In this document: piece by piece, positions 54,645-64,000 of the stretch
Numbering within the stretch: the stretch's first letter is position 1
Layout of the letters: every line of letters begins with the position of its first letter
From: an uncultured Nodularia sp.
GTDB taxonomy: Bacteria > Cyanobacteriota > Cyanobacteriia > Cyanobacteriales > Nostocaceae
Length of the DNA stretch: 64,000 nt
Assembly (NCBI GenBank): GCA_903911355.1
Contig: CAIWDD010000114.1
Location: 1 to 64,000 of the forward strand
Reading direction: 5' to 3'
Program-made: the position numbers and the translations under genes
The notes under the pieces: model-generated
The model's database searches: none
Told to the model about the DNA's origin: nothing
What the model saw: only the letters and a program-made list of their open reading frames with translations

Positions 54645-54665
54645 GCGAGGGGGCCAACCCCACGC
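54645..54665 (+). other. Intercistronic hairpin between groES and groEL
   Basis: GCG-A-GGGG pairs with CCCC-A-CGC around GCCAA, with opposed A residues. It may influence mRNA processing or the groES to groEL ratio. There is no T-run. Confidence 0.45.
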
Positions 54666-54715
54666 CCAAAGCCCAACCCCTAAAGTCCAATTAAAAATCT
54701 TGACTTACTCCCTGA

Positions 54716-56365
<1,650 letters not shown>

Positions 56366-56387
56366 TACTCTCTAAGTCACATAAGTT

Positions 56388-56427
56388 AAAAAACAGCTAC
56401 TTCTCGCGTGGAGGTGGCTGTTTTTTT
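56388..56427 (+). terminator. Intrinsic terminator of groESL
   Basis: AAAAAACAGC (56388-56397) pairs with GCTGTTTTTT (56417-56426). Some inner pairing (TAC/GTGG region) precedes a T-rich tail. It starts about 22 bp after the groEL stop and insulates the following operon. Confidence 0.8.
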
Positions 56428-56544
56428 GTTTCATGCAAAGGGAAGCAGATCCGGGGGTGGAAAGTCGGTTGGATATTGCTTTATGTTAAAAAAATCCTGG
56501 TTTAATAATATACTGATCAAGCTTCAACTTTAACTTTAATAAGT

Positions 56545-56937
56545 ATGGAAGATTACCAGGCAGCTTTTCTTGATCGCCATCTTGATACTGAAACACTAGA
56601 CCCCATAAGGAAAATTGGGGCTATGCACTTTGGTGGTATAACCATTGAGTGTCTGATAAAAGCAATTATTTGTAACACTCTACCAGAAGTTACAGGTCAG
56701 AACTTGAGGACACATAGTTATACAGAACTTCTGAAACAACATAATAAACTTAAATCTAAAATTGATAATTTTTCAGAAGTCAGAAGATGGCTTGATCAAG
56801 TTGAGAATCCAATGGGACAACACTTCATAGATATGCGTTATTGTGGACTTGAGCCTGATGAATTAAATTACAAACGCTGGTTACACGCATACAAAAGTGT
56901 AAGAAGTTGGTTATTGAAACAAGCTACTCAACTTTAA
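56545..56937 (+). CDS. HEPN-like small protein, partner of the downstream double ATPase
   Basis: The 130-residue all-helical protein has the hallmark layout of HEPN domains. One helix contains AMHFGGITIECLIKAII, corresponding to the H-x-GY-x2-EC-x-KA helix of HEPN proteins. It is followed by THSYTELLKQHNKL (the HdL-x2-LL element) and a C-terminal pair of helices with MRYCG and WLHAYKSVRSWLLKQ. HEPN proteins are often RNases using an R-x4-6-H motif in the C-terminal part. I see no such motif there, only R22-x5-H28 in an early helix, so catalytic activity is doubtful. It lies 12 bp upstream of the large ATPase gene with a good ribosome binding site between, so the two form an operon. Confidence 0.72.
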   Translation: MEDYQAAFLDRHLDTETLDPIRKIGAMHFGGITIECLIKAIICNTLPEVTGQNLRTHSYTELLKQHNKLKSKIDNFSEVRRWLDQVENPMGQHFIDMRYCGLEPDELNYKRWLHAYKSVRSWLLKQATQL

Positions 56938-56949
56938 AAAGGTGGGAAA

Positions 56950-59634
56950 ATGCAGGAAAATTGGCAATCTTTACTCAAGCAGCACATTACAAGCCAATAT
57001 GTGCAGAATCCACAGGAGTGGGTTGATGTAAATATTTCTACATCCGGCTTGATCAATCTGACTATTGTTAGCGATCGCTTTATTAATTTATCTACCCCTC
57101 AGCGTAAAGAACAAATATCAAGCTTACTTAAATCTGAGGTTCCTCATTTATCTCCTGGATTTCTTTCCTTATATACGGTTCAACAAGGAGATTCACTGAA
57201 CATTTCACCACCACCGATTATCAATGCTGCATCAGTAAATACTTGGCAAGATTTAGCTATCCAAGCAGCAAATCCTCAAAATCAATCACCCCCACCCCAT
57301 CGCGAACTGACTTTACCCAGGACAGTGACATTCTATTCCTTTAAAGGAGGAGTAGGACGCACTACAGCATTAACTCATGTTGCTTGGATTTTAGCAATGC
57401 GGGGACATAAAGTTGTAGCTGTTGATTTAGATTTAGAAGCACCGGGTTTAAGTACAGCATTTAACCTCAAACCACAACCAAAATATGGAATTGTTGATTA
57501 TTTTTATGAGCGTTCCTACTTACCAGAGGGAATAGATCCTAAGATTTCAATTACTCAGATATTTGGTGAAGTGAAAATATCTAATGCCACAGGTAGATTA
57601 TTTGTTGTTCCTGCTGGTTATCTTAATCTTGATTATATTTCTAAGGTTGACGATCTCCGTGCTACTACTGTTATTGATGGAAATCAAAGTCTTTGGTCTG
57701 TTTTCAAGGGTGAAATTTACGAACATTTAAAACCGGATATTATCTTAATTGATTCCAGAACTGGAATTAATCAATGGGGAGCTTTATCATTAATTCAAGC
57801 TGCTGACGAAGCGATTATTTTTCTTTTTCCTAATGAACAAAATAAACAAGGAATACAATTACTTTTACAATCACTTCAAAATATCAAAAAATTAGCAATT
57901 AAGTTTGTTTTTTCTCCCGTATTGGATATTAATCATGAAGATGTTTCCTCAAAAATAAACCATATTTTTAATTCATTGCTAAATAGGATAAATACAGCAA
58001 CAAATGAAAATTTTGAAGCAGATGAAGATGAATCGGATTTAGATAATTACCAAGATACAATAATAGAGAAACCTTTAGTAATTCCATACTTTACAGCAAT
58101 TGCTATAGCTGATAATTATCCTGTACAAGCTTTTATAAATTACTATAATAAAATTGCCAACTGGATTGATGAAGAAACTGATGAACTTCAACGCAGAAAT
58201 ATTTTAAGTAATTCAGATCAACGTTGGAAAATTATTGAAAGCTTGCAATTTCCTGAAGCAAATGCTGCTGATACAAACAATTGGAGTTTACTATTTCAGC
58301 GTACCACTGATTTTGAAAAATTTTTAGATGATACTACCTGTTTGATAAGAGGACGAAAAGGAACAGGTAAAACTGCTTTGTATTCGCTTTTTCTTAAACA
58401 CGAAAGTGTTGCTCGAAAATTAGCTCATGGACGTTTGGATAATAGTGTATTTTTTTCAGCTCATGGTCGCTTTAAAGAAAGCCGTCCCTCTCGTGATGAA
58501 TTCCAAAGCATCCATACAAGTTTGAAACATAATGATGGTTCATGGGAAGCTTTTTGGAGGGCTTATTTACTGCTTAGGTGTCATCAAGAAGATTTATTTA
58601 AATTCCCTAGAAGTACAAAGTTTACCGGATTGAAAGAAATTATTAAAAAGTTGCCTAAAGAAGGATGGCCTTCTGAAACTACACAAGCCTTACTAAAATT
58701 ATCTACTGATTCTGATCTGCGACTTATCGTCAAAGATGTCATAGATATCATTAATCAAACAGCGACAAATAACTCTCAAAAACTGTGGTTTCTTTATGAT
58801 GATTTAGATGAAGACTTTCGTGAAGCAGGAGAATTAAGACAGCAAGCGCTCACTGGCTTATTTCAATTAGTTCAGTCTTGTGATGCCAACAGATTAACAG
58901 CAATTAGGTTTAAAATTTTCTTGAGAGAAGATATATGGAATCGCTTAATTTTTGACAACAGAAGTCATTTCAACGGACGTGATATTCTTTTACAGTGGAC
59001 CAGGGTGGATTTTTTACGATTAGCACTCCGCCAAGTAATACAATCTAAAGATTTCAAAAACTTGGTTGATAAATTCTCTCCTGTTGCTGTGGAAAGTATT
59101 GATCAAGCTAGTGAAGAAGTAATTGATAAAGCCTTAGAATTACTTTGGGGAAGTCGTCGCAGAACAGGAGACAAAGCTAAATATGTATCCAGATGGGTTT
59201 ATGAAAGATTAACAGATTCAAGTGGTACCACTTTTCCTCGAAGTCTCAGTATATTATTAGAAGGAGCAAAAGACCAAGAATTAAGCTATAAAGGAAAATC
59301 ATCGATTCAACCACCAAGTGACCGTTTACTGCGAAGTAAATCTTTAGAAATTGGTTTGAAGAAAGCATCGGAAAAACGCTGTGATGAAATAAAAGAAGAA
59401 TATCCTCATTTGGATAAATTTTTTGGCTCCCTCAAACAGAAATCAGCCTTTTTAACCGAAGAAGAATTACATACTATATGGCGAGAATCAGCCCATGATA
59501 TATCAGAATTTAAAGAGTTCACTTCTTTTTTAAGTGAAATTGGTATTATTGAATGGCGAGAAAAAAAGAAAACCTATAAAGTTGCTGATATATATGTGTA
59601 TGGTTTTGACATGATTCGTCAAGGCGCAGTATAA
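56950..59634 (+). CDS. BolA-like/KGGVGR ParA-type/STAND-like double ATPase
   Basis: The 894-residue protein has four parts. Residues 20-85 (LINLTIVSDRF and QRKEQISSLL) resemble a BolA-type fold. Residues 122-410 form a ParA/MinD-type domain with deviant P-loop F131-KGGVGRTT (signature K132, R137 replacing the P-loop Lys), VVAVDLDLEAPGLS and DIILIDSRTG (263-272). Residues 445-770 hold a second P-loop ATPase with RGRKGTGKT (467-475), Walker B WFLYDDLDED (613-622) and sensor FLRED (657-661). It is similar to the Sll1717 ATPase family and STAND NTPases. Residues 838-894 look like a winged helix ending VADIYVYGFDMIRQG. AAGGTGG precedes the ATG. The AT-rich gene sits with its HEPN-like partner between groEL and ureD. 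A conflict or defence role is inference. Confidence 0.8.
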   Translation: MQENWQSLLKQHITSQYVQNPQEWVDVNISTSGLINLTIVSDRFINLSTPQRKEQISSLLKSEVPHLSPGFLSLYTVQQGDSLNISPPPIINAASVNTWQDLAIQAANPQNQSPPPHRELTLPRTVTFYSFKGGVGRTTALTHVAWILAMRGHKVVAVDLDLEAPGLSTAFNLKPQPKYGIVDYFYERSYLPEGIDPKISITQIFGEVKISNATGRLFVVPAGYLNLDYISKVDDLRATTVIDGNQSLWSVFKGEIYEHLKPDIILIDSRTGINQWGALSLIQAADEAIIFLFPNEQNKQGIQLLLQSLQNIKKLAIKFVFSPVLDINHEDVSSKINHIFNSLLNRINTATNENFEADEDESDLDNYQDTIIEKPLVIPYFTAIAIADNYPVQAFINYYNKIANWIDEETDELQRRNILSNSDQRWKIIESLQFPEANAADTNNWSLLFQRTTDFEKFLDDTTCLIRGRKGTGKTALYSLFLKHESVARKLAHGRLDNSVFFSAHGRFKESRPSRDEFQSIHTSLKHNDGSWEAFWRAYLLLRCHQEDLFKFPRSTKFTGLKEIIKKLPKEGWPSETTQALLKLSTDSDLRLIVKDVIDIINQTATNNSQKLWFLYDDLDEDFREAGELRQQALTGLFQLVQSCDANRLTAIRFKIFLREDIWNRLIFDNRSHFNGRDILLQWTRVDFLRLALRQVIQSKDFKNLVDKFSPVAVESIDQASEEVIDKALELLWGSRRRTGDKAKYVSRWVYERLTDSSGTTFPRSLSILLEGAKDQELSYKGKSSIQPPSDRLLRSKSLEIGLKKASEKRCDEIKEEYPHLDKFFGSLKQKSAFLTEEELHTIWRESAHDISEFKEFTSFLSEIGIIEWREKKKTYKVADIYVYGFDMIRQGAV

Positions 59635-59719
59635 CAAAAAAATTTGTATTTCTATCCAGTTTGGTTCGACAATTTTTACGGGAGTATATTATAAAACAGT
59701 GTGTAATTTAATAATTTTT

Positions 59720-59741
59720 AGAGGCGTTACGTAGAACCTCT
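59720..59741 (+). terminator. Weak hairpin between the double-ATPase gene and ureD
   Basis: AGAGG (59720-59724) pairs with CCTCT (59737-59741) around CGTTACGTAGAA, with AT-rich flanks. It lies 86 bp after the stop and 70 bp before ureD. It could end the operon or be part of a small repeat. Confidence 0.35.
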
Positions 59742-59810
59742 CTAAATATTTCATAATCTTTATATCTTGAATGATAAAGTTACAATGAGACAAACTTTAT
59801 CAATTTATAA

Positions 59811-60650
59811 ATGATTGTTAACAATCCAACAGATAAAGGTTGGCATGGCAAACTTAATCTAGTATATGCCGATCGACTGAATAATACCGAGTTAATTCAC
59901 AGTCACCAGCAAGCACCCCTGAAGGTACAACGGCCTTTCTATCCAGAGGGGGCAAAAATTTGTCATAGTGTGATATTACACACTGCTGGAGGTGTAGTAG
60001 GGGGCGATCGCCTATCCTATAACCTCCACCTCCAACCCCAATCAGAAGCATTAATTACCACAGCAGCGGCCAGTAAAATATACAGAAGTAACGGACTACA
60101 AGCCAGGCAAAATATAAACATCCAAATTGATGCAGGTGCTTGTTTAGAATGGCTACCCCAGGAAACGATAATATTTAACGGAGCAATTTATCGCCAAGAT
60201 TTACGGGTAGAATTAGCACCAGGAGCCAGTTGGTTAGGTTGGGAAATTACCCGATTTGGTAGGACAGCCAGAGGTGAAAAATTTGTACAGGGAGAATGGC
60301 GATCGCACACAGAAATTTGGCGGGAAGGCCTTCCCCTGTGGATTGATCGCCAATGGTTACCAGGTAGGGAAGAGGTTTTCCACAGTCCTCATGGTTTAGC
60401 GGGACAACCAATAGTAGGTAGTCTGGTTTGGGTAGGAAACCCTATTTCTGGGGAAACCTTAGCAAAAATGCGGAATTTATGGGTGGGTACTGGGGAGATC
60501 GGTATGACACAGTTACAAAATGGATTTTTGTGTCGATACCGTGGTAGTTCCACATCAGAAGTGAGAAACTGGTTTACAGTTATTTGGCAATTACTACGAG
60601 TATCCGTTTTAAATCGTAGTAGCTGCGTACCCAGAGTATGGCAGGTTTGA
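59811..60650 (+). CDS. ureD: Urease accessory protein UreD
   Basis: The 279-residue chaperone binds urease apoprotein and helps nickel insertion together with UreF and UreG. It shows [37 protein letters not shown], the [12 protein letters not shown] block and the [13 protein letters not shown] block, all typical of UreD. The start ATG at 59811 gives a slightly variable N-terminus. It is the first gene of the cluster ureD-A-B-C. Confidence 0.95.
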   Translation: MIVNNPTDKGWHGKLNLVYADRLNNTELIHSHQQAPLKVQRPFYPEGAKICHSVILHTAGGVVGGDRLSYNLHLQPQSEALITTAAASKIYRSNGLQARQNINIQIDAGACLEWLPQETIIFNGAIYRQDLRVELAPGASWLGWEITRFGRTARGEKFVQGEWRSHTEIWREGLPLWIDRQWLPGREEVFHSPHGLAGQPIVGSLVWVGNPISGETLAKMRNLWVGTGEIGMTQLQNGFLCRYRGSSTSEVRNWFTVIWQLLRVSVLNRSSCVPRVWQV

Positions 60651-60672
60651 ACAAAGCATAGAGGATAAGAGA

Positions 60673-60975
60673 ATGCAACTGACACCCCAGGAAAAAGATA
60701 AACTGCTGATTTTCACCGCCGCCTTATTAGCAGAGAGACGTAAAAATAGGGGTTTAAAATTAAACTATCCAGAAGCAGTCGCCTATATTTCCGCTGCTAT
60801 TTTAGAAGGAGCAAGAGATGGGCAAACTGTAGCAGAACTAATGACTTATGGGACAACCGTATTAACAAAAGATGATGTTATGCCAGGTATACCCGAAATG
60901 GTACAAGAAGTCCAGATAGAAGCAACCTTTCCTGATGGTACTAAGTTAGTAACTGTACATAATCCCATTAGATAA
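60673..60975 (+). CDS. ureA: Urease subunit gamma
   Basis: The 100-residue structural subunit has the family start [23 protein letters not shown] and end [10 protein letters not shown]. It assembles with UreB and UreC. It begins 22 bp after ureD and ends 21 bp before ureB. The spacing fits an operon. Confidence 0.97.
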   Translation: MQLTPQEKDKLLIFTAALLAERRKNRGLKLNYPEAVAYISAAILEGARDGQTVAELMTYGTTVLTKDDVMPGIPEMVQEVQIEATFPDGTKLVTVHNPIR

Positions 60976-60996
60976 TTATTAGGTAAAAGTAAAACC

Positions 60997-61302
60997 ATGA
61001 TTCCAGGGGAAATTATTACACCAGATGGCGACATAGAATTAAATGCAGGTCGTCCTACCATTAAACTACAAGTTGCAAATACAGGCGATCGACCGATTCA
61101 AGTGGGTTCCCATTTTCACTTTTATGAAGTGAATCCAGCATTAGATTTTCACCGGGAACAAGCGCGGGGAATGCGACTTGATATTCCCGCAGGAACAGCA
61201 GTAAGATTTGAACCGGGAGACCAGAAAGAAGTTACCCTAATACCCTTAGTAGGGAGTCGTCAAGTTTACGGGTTTAATAGCAAAGTTAATGGAAGTCTTT
61301 AA
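60997..61302 (+). CDS. ureB: Urease subunit beta
   Basis: The 101-residue subunit has [19 protein letters not shown] at the start and the [20 protein letters not shown] core, ending [14 protein letters not shown]. It forms the cap around the UreC active site. It is 21 bp before ureC. Confidence 0.97.
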   Translation: MIPGEIITPDGDIELNAGRPTIKLQVANTGDRPIQVGSHFHFYEVNPALDFHREQARGMRLDIPAGTAVRFEPGDQKEVTLIPLVGSRQVYGFNSKVNGSL

Positions 61303-61323
61303 TATAATTAGGAGTAATTTACT

Positions 61324-63030
61324 ATGCCTTATAGAATCTCTCGTCAAGCCTATGCAGAAACCTATGGTCCTACAGTAGGCGATCGCATTAGACTAGCTGA
61401 CACAGAATTATTTATTGAAGTAGAACAAGATTTTACCACCTATGGCGATGAAGTGAAATTTGGTGGCGGTAAAGTTATTAGAGATGGAATGGGACAATCC
61501 CCCATTTCTAACGCCGATGGCGCGGTAGATTTAGTGATTACAAACGCCTTAATTCTCGACTGGTGGGGTGTGGTCAAGGCAGATATTGGCATTAAAGACG
61601 GTAAAATTTTCAAAATCGGTAAGGCGGGAAATCCTTATATTCAAGACAATATAGATATTATTATTGGGCCGGGTACGGAAGCTTTAGCCGGGGAGGGAAT
61701 GATTCTCACTGCTGGGGGTATTGATAGTCATATTCATTTTATTTGTCCTCAGCAAATTGAGGTGGCGATCGCTTCTGGGATTACTACTATGTTGGGTGGT
61801 GGTACTGGACCTGCTACGGGAACAAACGCTACCACCTGCACCCCTGGACCTTGGAATATGCACCGGATGTTACAAGCTGCTGATGCGTTCCCCATGAATT
61901 TAGGCTTTTTGGGTAAAGGTAACACCAGTCAACCCCAAGGAATAGTAGAACAAATTTTAGCAGGTGCGATGGGGTTAAAACTCCATGAAGACTGGGGAAC
62001 TACCCCCGCCACTATTGATACTTGTTTGGGTGTAGCTGATGAATATGATGTACAAGTAGCAATTCACACAGACACTCTCAACGAAGCCGGATTTGTAGAA
62101 GATACCATCGCCGCTTTTAAACATCGTGCTATCCACACTTACCATACTGAAGGTGCAGGGGGTGGACACGCTCCAGATATTATTAAGGTTTGCGGACAAG
62201 CCAATGTTTTACCATCTTCTACCAACCCCACACGCCCTTACACTGTCAACACCCTAGAGGAACATCTAGATATGTTGATGGTATGTCATCACCTGGACCC
62301 TAGTATTCCTGAAGATGTGGCTTTTGCTGAGTCCCGTATCCGTCGAGAAACCATCGCCGCTGAGGACATTTTACATGACTTAGGCGCGTTTAGTATGATT
62401 GCTTCCGATTCTCAAGCTATGGGTAGGGTAGGAGAAGTAATAATTCGTACCTGGCAAACAGCCCATAAAATGAAGGTACAACGGGGAAGCCTTGTAGGGG
62501 ATGGACTGGCGGATAATAATCGCGCCAAGAGATATATTGCAAAATATACGATTAATCCCGCAATTACTCATGGTATTTCCCAGTATGTCGGTTCTGTGGA
62601 ACCAGGGAAACTAGCAGATTTGTGCTTGTGGCGACCAGCGTTTTTTGGTGTGAAACCAGAAATTGTGATTAAAGGAGGGATGATTGCGTGGTCACAGATG
62701 GGTGATGCTAATGCTAGCATTCCCACACCCCAACCAGTACATATGCGCCCTATGTTTGCTAGTTTTGCGGGTGCGTGTCACGCTACATCTTTAATTTTTG
62801 TTTCCCAAGCTGCGGCGCAAAGGGAAATTAACAGCCAATTGGGTTTACAAAAGTCCATAGTTCCTGTTTCGGGGACACGTCAAATCAGTAAAGGAGATAT
62901 GAGGCTAAATGATGCGCTCCCACGCATTGAAGTTGACCCAGAAACCTATGAGGTGAGAGCTGATGGTGAATTGTTGACTTGTGAACCCGCCAAGGTTTTA
63001 CCAATGGCGCAAAGATATTTTCTGTTTTAG
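61324..63030 (+). CDS. ureC: Urease subunit alpha
   Basis: The 568-residue nickel metalloenzyme hydrolyses urea to ammonia and carbamate, a nitrogen source for the cell. Nickel ligands include H136 and H138 ([10 protein letters not shown]), the carbamylated K219 ([12 protein letters not shown]), the His of [12 protein letters not shown] and the later [15 protein letters not shown]. The mobile flap carries MVCHHL, and [11 protein letters not shown] is present. AGGAG lies shortly before the ATG. ureE, F and G are not in this window. Confidence 0.97.
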   Translation: MPYRISRQAYAETYGPTVGDRIRLADTELFIEVEQDFTTYGDEVKFGGGKVIRDGMGQSPISNADGAVDLVITNALILDWWGVVKADIGIKDGKIFKIGKAGNPYIQDNIDIIIGPGTEALAGEGMILTAGGIDSHIHFICPQQIEVAIASGITTMLGGGTGPATGTNATTCTPGPWNMHRMLQAADAFPMNLGFLGKGNTSQPQGIVEQILAGAMGLKLHEDWGTTPATIDTCLGVADEYDVQVAIHTDTLNEAGFVEDTIAAFKHRAIHTYHTEGAGGGHAPDIIKVCGQANVLPSSTNPTRPYTVNTLEEHLDMLMVCHHLDPSIPEDVAFAESRIRRETIAAEDILHDLGAFSMIASDSQAMGRVGEVIIRTWQTAHKMKVQRGSLVGDGLADNNRAKRYIAKYTINPAITHGISQYVGSVEPGKLADLCLWRPAFFGVKPEIVIKGGMIAWSQMGDANASIPTPQPVHMRPMFASFAGACHATSLIFVSQAAAQREINSQLGLQKSIVPVSGTRQISKGDMRLNDALPRIEVDPETYEVRADGELLTCEPAKVLPMAQRYFLF

Positions 63031-63059
63031 ATCATCTAACTACTGGAGAATAAATTTAA

Positions 63060-64000
63060 ATGCCTGGACAAATAGTTAAAAATATGTTAGTGGAAAATTT
63101 AATCAATATTCCTGAGATTCTCTATAGACAACGGGAATTTTTTCAAACTGGTAAAACAAAAGATATTAGTTTTCGCCTGGAACAACTGAAAATTCTTAAA
63201 CAAGCAATACTTGAGAATGAACAAGCAATCATTCAAGCACTACAAGCAGACTTACATAAACCGGAATTTGAAACTTATGCTACAGAAATTGGTGTAGTCA
63301 CTGAAATAGATTACGCTATCAAACATCTCAAGAGTTGGACTAAACCGAAACAAGCACCGGTTCCCTGGAAGTTTTTCACCTACTCGGCTAAAATTTATCC
63401 AGAACCCCTAGGGGTTGTTTTAATTATCGGTCCTTGGAACTATCCTTTACAGCTAATTATTTCTCCTTTAGTGGGTGCGATCGCAGCGGGGAATTGTGCT
63501 GTTATCAAGCCTTCAGAAATTGCGCCCCATACTTCTAATTTATTAGCTGAAATCATTCGTGAGTATTTTTCGTCAGAGTATATCGCCGTAGTAGAAGGAG
63601 GTATCGAAACCAGTGAAAAACTCCTAGCAGAAAAGTTTGATCATATCTTTTTCACTGGTGGGACAAAAGTTGGCAAAATTATCATGGCCGCCGCAGCTAA
63701 ACATCTCACACCAGTTACTTTAGAATTAGGCGGTAAAAGTCCCTGTATTGTAGATACTGATATTAATCTTGAACATACCGTTAAACGCATAACTTGGGGA
63801 AAATTTATCAATGCAGGACAAACTTGTATTGCACCTGATTATCTGTTAGTTCATCAAAAAATCAAACAAGATTTAGTAGATGGTCTGAAAAAATGCCTCA
63901 AAGAATTTTATGGAGATAATCCGGCAAATAGTCCAGATTATGCCAGGATAATCAGTAAAAAGCAATTTGACAGATTGGTTAATCTGATTCAAGAGGGGCA
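63060..64000 (+). CDS. Aldehyde dehydrogenase, 5' part
   Basis: The frame starts at ATG 63060, with GGAGA about ten bases upstream, and stays open to the window end, giving about 313 residues. It is an NAD(P)-dependent aldehyde dehydrogenase of the class 3-like branch, with GVVLIIGPWNYPLQL, FFTGGTKVGK, the general base Glu in TLELGGKSP and the nucleophile Cys in NAGQTC. Cyanobacterial members oxidise fatty or apocarotenoid aldehydes, and the substrate here is unknown. It follows ureC by 29 bp, where ureE or other accessory genes might have been expected. Confidence 0.93.
   Translation, partial: MPGQIVKNMLVENLINIPEILYRQREFFQTGKTKDISFRLEQLKILKQAILENEQAIIQALQADLHKPEFETYATEIGVVTEIDYAIKHLKSWTKPKQAPVPWKFFTYSAKIYPEPLGVVLIIGPWNYPLQLIISPLVGAIAAGNCAVIKPSEIAPHTSNLLAEIIREYFSSEYIAVVEGGIETSEKLLAEKFDHIFFTGGTKVGKIIMAAAAKHLTPVTLELGGKSPCIVDTDINLEHTVKRITWGKFINAGQTCIAPDYLLVHQKIKQDLVDGLKKCLKEFYGDNPANSPDYARIISKKQFDRLVNLIQEG

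Overview
The window comes from a filamentous, probably heterocyst-forming cyanobacterium of the Nostocales. The evidence is the HIP1 octamer GCGATCGC scattered through coding and intergenic DNA (for example 2463-2470), heptameric tandem repeats next to start codons, palindromic intergenic repeats of the Nostoc/Anabaena type, and cyanobacterial hallmark genes: the NDH-1 subunits NdhD and NdhF, allophycocyanin ApcD, the RuBisCO-type LysR regulator RbcR, a plant-like Z-ISO homologue, and the cyanobacterial families DUF3038 and DUF4335. No rRNA, tRNA or CRISPR array was found. The organism assignment is inference from gene content and repeats.

Layout. 1-4.4 kb: a TnpB transposase tail abutting thrC, then radC and a divergent EF-G-like GTPase. 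4.9-13 kb: a small conserved protein, ndhD and ndhF on the minus strand, and polA. 13-16 kb: a Cof-type phosphatase, an orphan DALR-domain protein and a divergent Crp-family regulator. 16.3-20.4 kb, minus strand: an anchored ABC-type binding protein, a Ser/Thr kinase and rbcR. 20.6-24.9 kb, plus strand: a Z-ISO/NnrU protein, a thioredoxin-like protein, hflX and grxC, with two short decayed-looking frames in between. 25-30.1 kb: the high-affinity phosphate transporter pstS-C-A-B-B on the minus strand, with a clear Pho box upstream and a TnpB/reRNA-like remnant downstream. 30.7-33.2 kb: a PAS histidine kinase and a REC-AraC response regulator. 34.3-38.2 kb: bioY, lspA and an FHA-fused class A penicillin-binding protein. 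38.2-40 kb: overlapping DUF3038 and DUF4335 genes. 40.5-46.8 kb: apt, a lone DppB-type permease and a small protein, facing purF and purL. 47-52.2 kb: apcD, rlmD-like, an anti-sigma-type ATPase, two small conserved proteins and asnS. 52.6-56.4 kb: a NarL-type regulator resembling Rre1 (Ycf29), divergent from the CIRCE-controlled groES-groEL operon. 59.8-64 kb: ureD-A-B-C and the start of an aldehyde dehydrogenase.

The most unusual locus is 56.5-59.6 kb, between the groEL terminator and ureD. It is an AT-rich two-gene operon: a small HEPN-like protein and an 894-residue protein. The large protein joins an N-terminal BolA-like segment, a ParA/MinD-type domain whose P-loop reads KGGVGRTT (Arg in place of the P-loop Lys), a second complete P-loop ATPase of Sll1717/STAND type, and a probable C-terminal winged helix. 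This has the look of an NTP-dependent biological-conflict or defence module and is the best candidate here for an undescribed system.

Other points worth following are a DNA polymerase I lacking the third proofreading carboxylate, an EF-G paralogue without the catalytic His of its G3 motif, a 27-codon frame behind a perfect Shine-Dalgarno sequence, and an orphan intrinsic terminator upstream of the Rre1-like gene.
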